Assembly: GCF_004102045.2 (NCBI RefSeq)
Contig: NZ_CP029684.2
Location: forward strand, 248,001 to 312,000
DNA from: Oenococcus sicerae
GTDB taxonomy: Bacteria > Bacillota > Bacilli > Lactobacillales > Lactobacillaceae
Direction of reading: 5' to 3'
DNA: 64,000 nucleotides
The notes under the pieces: generated by a model
The model's database searches: none
The model's input: only the letters and a program-made list of their open reading frames with translations
Told to the model about the DNA's origin: nothing
In this document: piece after piece, positions 62,523-64,000 of the stretch
Layout of the letters: each line of letters begins with the position of its first letter
Position numbering within the stretch: position 1 is the first letter of the stretch
Program-made: the position numbers and the translations under genes

Positions 62523-63576
62523 TTAGCGAAGTGGTGCACGATAACCAGCTCGTTGTGCTTCATCAGTGGTCTTAAACCATTGGACAACATGCTTCGTACG
62601 TGCGTAATAAGTACTGCCGGGAATATGATAAATATGATCAACGGATCCTTTGATCAGGCCATTACCGTTGGCATCAACATAGCGCTGTTCACCGGGATTA
62701 TTTGCGGCAGCAGCAGCGGCAGCCGCTTGAGCAGCATTGCTTCTAGAAGCAGCTTGAGCGGCTGCTTGTGACGAAGCCCGGGCAGCAGCGGCAGCCTGAG
62801 AAGAAGAAGCGGCAGCCTCTGAAGCAGCTTTGGAAGAAGCAGCGGCTTCAGAAGATGAAGCAGCAGCACTTGACGACGAAGCGGCCTGAGAAGATGCCTT
62901 CTCTGAAGCCTGTGAAGCAGCACTGCGTTTGATCGTCACGATGACACGCGTATGGCTCGTATATTTCTTACTATGTTTACTAATTAATTGATTGGTCTTA
63001 TGAGAATCAACTTTGTAAGCAACTTTATTAGTAGCACTTTGAATTTTAATCGTTTTTTTGAAAGAACCATTTTTGTGAGCTTTAACCGTAAATTTACGAT
63101 ACCCGCCCTTATATTGTGTAAAAGTGATTTTTTTATCACCTTTAATTTTGCCGTGGATAGTTACTTTGCCATCAGCGTCACTAGTTAAATTTACTTTGCG
63201 ATTATCTTGACCGGTTACATGCAGCGTAATCCCTTTAACCGCTTGCATTTTAGCCGAAGCTGTATTCGCAGATATTTGGAAATTCCCCGAAGCGCCAAAA
63301 GCGAATAAAGAAATTGCAGCTATCCAAAATGGAGGTCTGTCCTATCACCGTGCCCTGGCTATTGTATAGCGGGACTTGAATATAGGCAGACAAAAATAGA
63401 ACGGCTACAAACAAGATAAACAAAGCAGTCACTTTAACAACAAAATGGACAGCACGCCTATGCTTGAGAATTTTATAAGCTTCAGACCATTTAGGATCAT
63501 GACGGCGGTCCTTATAAAACTGCCAAGTATGCGGCGAACCCTGTCTCGATGATCTATAATCCCCTTGATTAGCCAT
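62523..63576 (-). pseudogene. Membrane protein with Ala/Ser linker and sunset-like C-terminus, frameshifted
   Basis: Frame 1 (63576 down) has a basic N-terminus and a membrane span at about 48-68 (VTALFILFVAVLFLSAYI), then reads off frame to a stop at 63250. The +1 frame lacks a start but continues PFWIAAISLFAFGASGNFQI, a second span, an outer domain of beta strands (ITLHVTGQDNRKVNL, KVTIHGKIKGDKKITF), an Ala/Ser-rich linker of about 70 residues, and a C-terminus GLIKGSVDHIYHIPG, RAGYRAPLR typical of sunset domains. Dropping one base near 63331-63336 (GQT-PFWIAA) joins both into 350 residues. The first frame has GGGAGAGAGG as ribosome site. Confidence 0.6.
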
Positions 63577-63804
63577 TCTTCCCTCTCTCCCTCAATTTAG
63601 CTGGTTAAAACATAACTCAATCGAAGGCAAAAAGAAAGTAAAAAAATCATCTTTCATATAATAAAAAATAAAAATTCCAGGTTTGTGTGGAAAAAGCAAA
63701 AACGTCATTAACCAGCCAAAATTCTTTAAGCAATTCAGCAAATCTCGATATATGACATTGACCAAAAAAACAGGCTGATATCACAGTCTCTTTTCTACTT
63801 ATAT

Positions 63805-64000
63805 TTAATTATGTTTTCTGAAAATAAAATTACGTACTAGCTGAGTAAGCCCCATGCGTATGATTATTTTGCCTTGATGATGATGTCTGTCCATCATGGC
63901 TTTAGCGATTGAGCCACCGCCTTCTTGAACCGTTCGTATTAGTAAACCGCTCTGATGTTTATTCAGATCCGTCGATATGCCGCCGAGTATCACGCCGAAA
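63805..64000 (-). CDS. C-terminal fragment of an unidentified protein (5' end outside window)
   Basis: About 64 residues to the stop at 63805, open to the window edge; the ATG at 63993 may be internal. Sequence RTVQEGGGSIAKAMMDRHHHQGKIIIRM somewhat resembles the end of zinc-less alcohol dehydrogenase/quinone reductase proteins (..AH..M...H..GKIV..), but this is too short to decide. The spacer 63577-63804 has no other feature. Confidence 0.35.
   Translation of the reverse strand, partial: FGVILGGISTDLNKHQSGLLIRTVQEGGGSIAKAMMDRHHHQGKIIIRMGLTQLVRNFIFRKHN

Noticed and set aside
1-64000. Prophage, complete insertion sequence, CRISPR array, tRNA or rRNA genes
   Set aside because: No integrase, transposase, repeat-spacer pattern or cloverleaf was found on reading both strands.
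1-64000. LPxTG substrate for the sortase
   Set aside because: None of the secreted or membrane proteins in the window ends in an LPxTG-span-basic tail.

Overview
The window reads as chromosomal DNA of a heterofermentative lactic acid bacterium of the Leuconostoc/Oenococcus branch, most likely Oenococcus. The reasons are the mrnC-rlmB-sigH-secE-nusG order, moderate to low GC with AT-rich spacers, a sortase and Fem-type aminoacyltransferases, an ABC-F protein, phosphotransacetylase, CsbD and GlsB stress proteins, and a cluster of one-base indels that would fit a lineage without mutS/mutL, as known for Oenococcus. The species is an inference. I see no phage genes, no complete insertion sequence, no CRISPR array, no tRNA and no rRNA.

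Layout. 0-2.7 kb (minus): nusG (cut by the window edge), secE, a SigH/ComX-like sigma factor, rlmB and mrnC. 2.8-5.1 kb (plus): an amino-acid ABC uptake operon. 5.2-20.4 kb: mainly minus-strand housekeeping and envelope genes (dus, a catalytically dead NlpC/P60-like protein, a LysM-CHAP hydrolase with a WalR-type box, a PDZ-less HtrA, a guanylate-kinase-like protein, an ABC-F protein, pta, ung, smpB, rnr, helD). 20.5-28 kb: an envelope block with two Fem-type transferases around a sortase, overlapping rfbD, and a separate rfbA-rfbC-rfbB operon for dTDP-L-rhamnose, with an AEC transporter between. 28-30.2 kb: a Fic protein and a GT2 glycosyltransferase.

30.3-53.6 kb is a long sugar-utilisation region. 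It holds (a) an ascorbate-type PTS (IIA, IIB, frameshifted IIC) with transketolase and a divergent PRD regulator beside a perfect cre site; (b) an oligosaccharide ABC operon with a GH13 alpha-glucosidase (in-frame stop), a frameshifted solute-binding protein, two permeases and a divergent AraC regulator; (c) a second GT2 glycosyltransferase paralogous to the first, and a YedK/SRAP protein; (d) a LacI-controlled two-operon regulon: YiaL-family protein, MFS carrier, second YiaL-family protein and 2-hydroxyacid dehydrogenase; then an intracellular beta-propeller protein, an L-xylulose-kinase-like FGGY kinase, UlaE and UlaF. Three near-identical palindromes (GTTAAyCGrTTAAC) mark this regulon, two of them against recognisable promoters. 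The kinase, UlaE and UlaF would turn L-xylulose (or a 3-keto-L-gulonate-like acid, given a decarboxylase not found here) into D-xylulose-5-phosphate for the phosphoketolase pathway.

53.6-64 kb is accessory: two candidate non-coding RNAs lie at 44.2-44.4 and 53.9-54.0 kb, then come a processive GT2 polysaccharide synthase divergent from a tiny ribbon-helix-helix regulator with three shared boxes in between, coiled-coil and hypothetical proteins, GlsB and CsbD stress proteins, a polysaccharide pyruvyl transferase, an MFS sugar porter, and a frameshifted membrane protein with a sunset-like C-terminus.

A recurring feature is leaderless expression: for mrnC, ung, the 14097 gene, rnr, rfbD, the 19740 phosphatase and the RHH regulator, a -10 hexamer ends 6-7 bases before the start codon and no Shine-Dalgarno is present.
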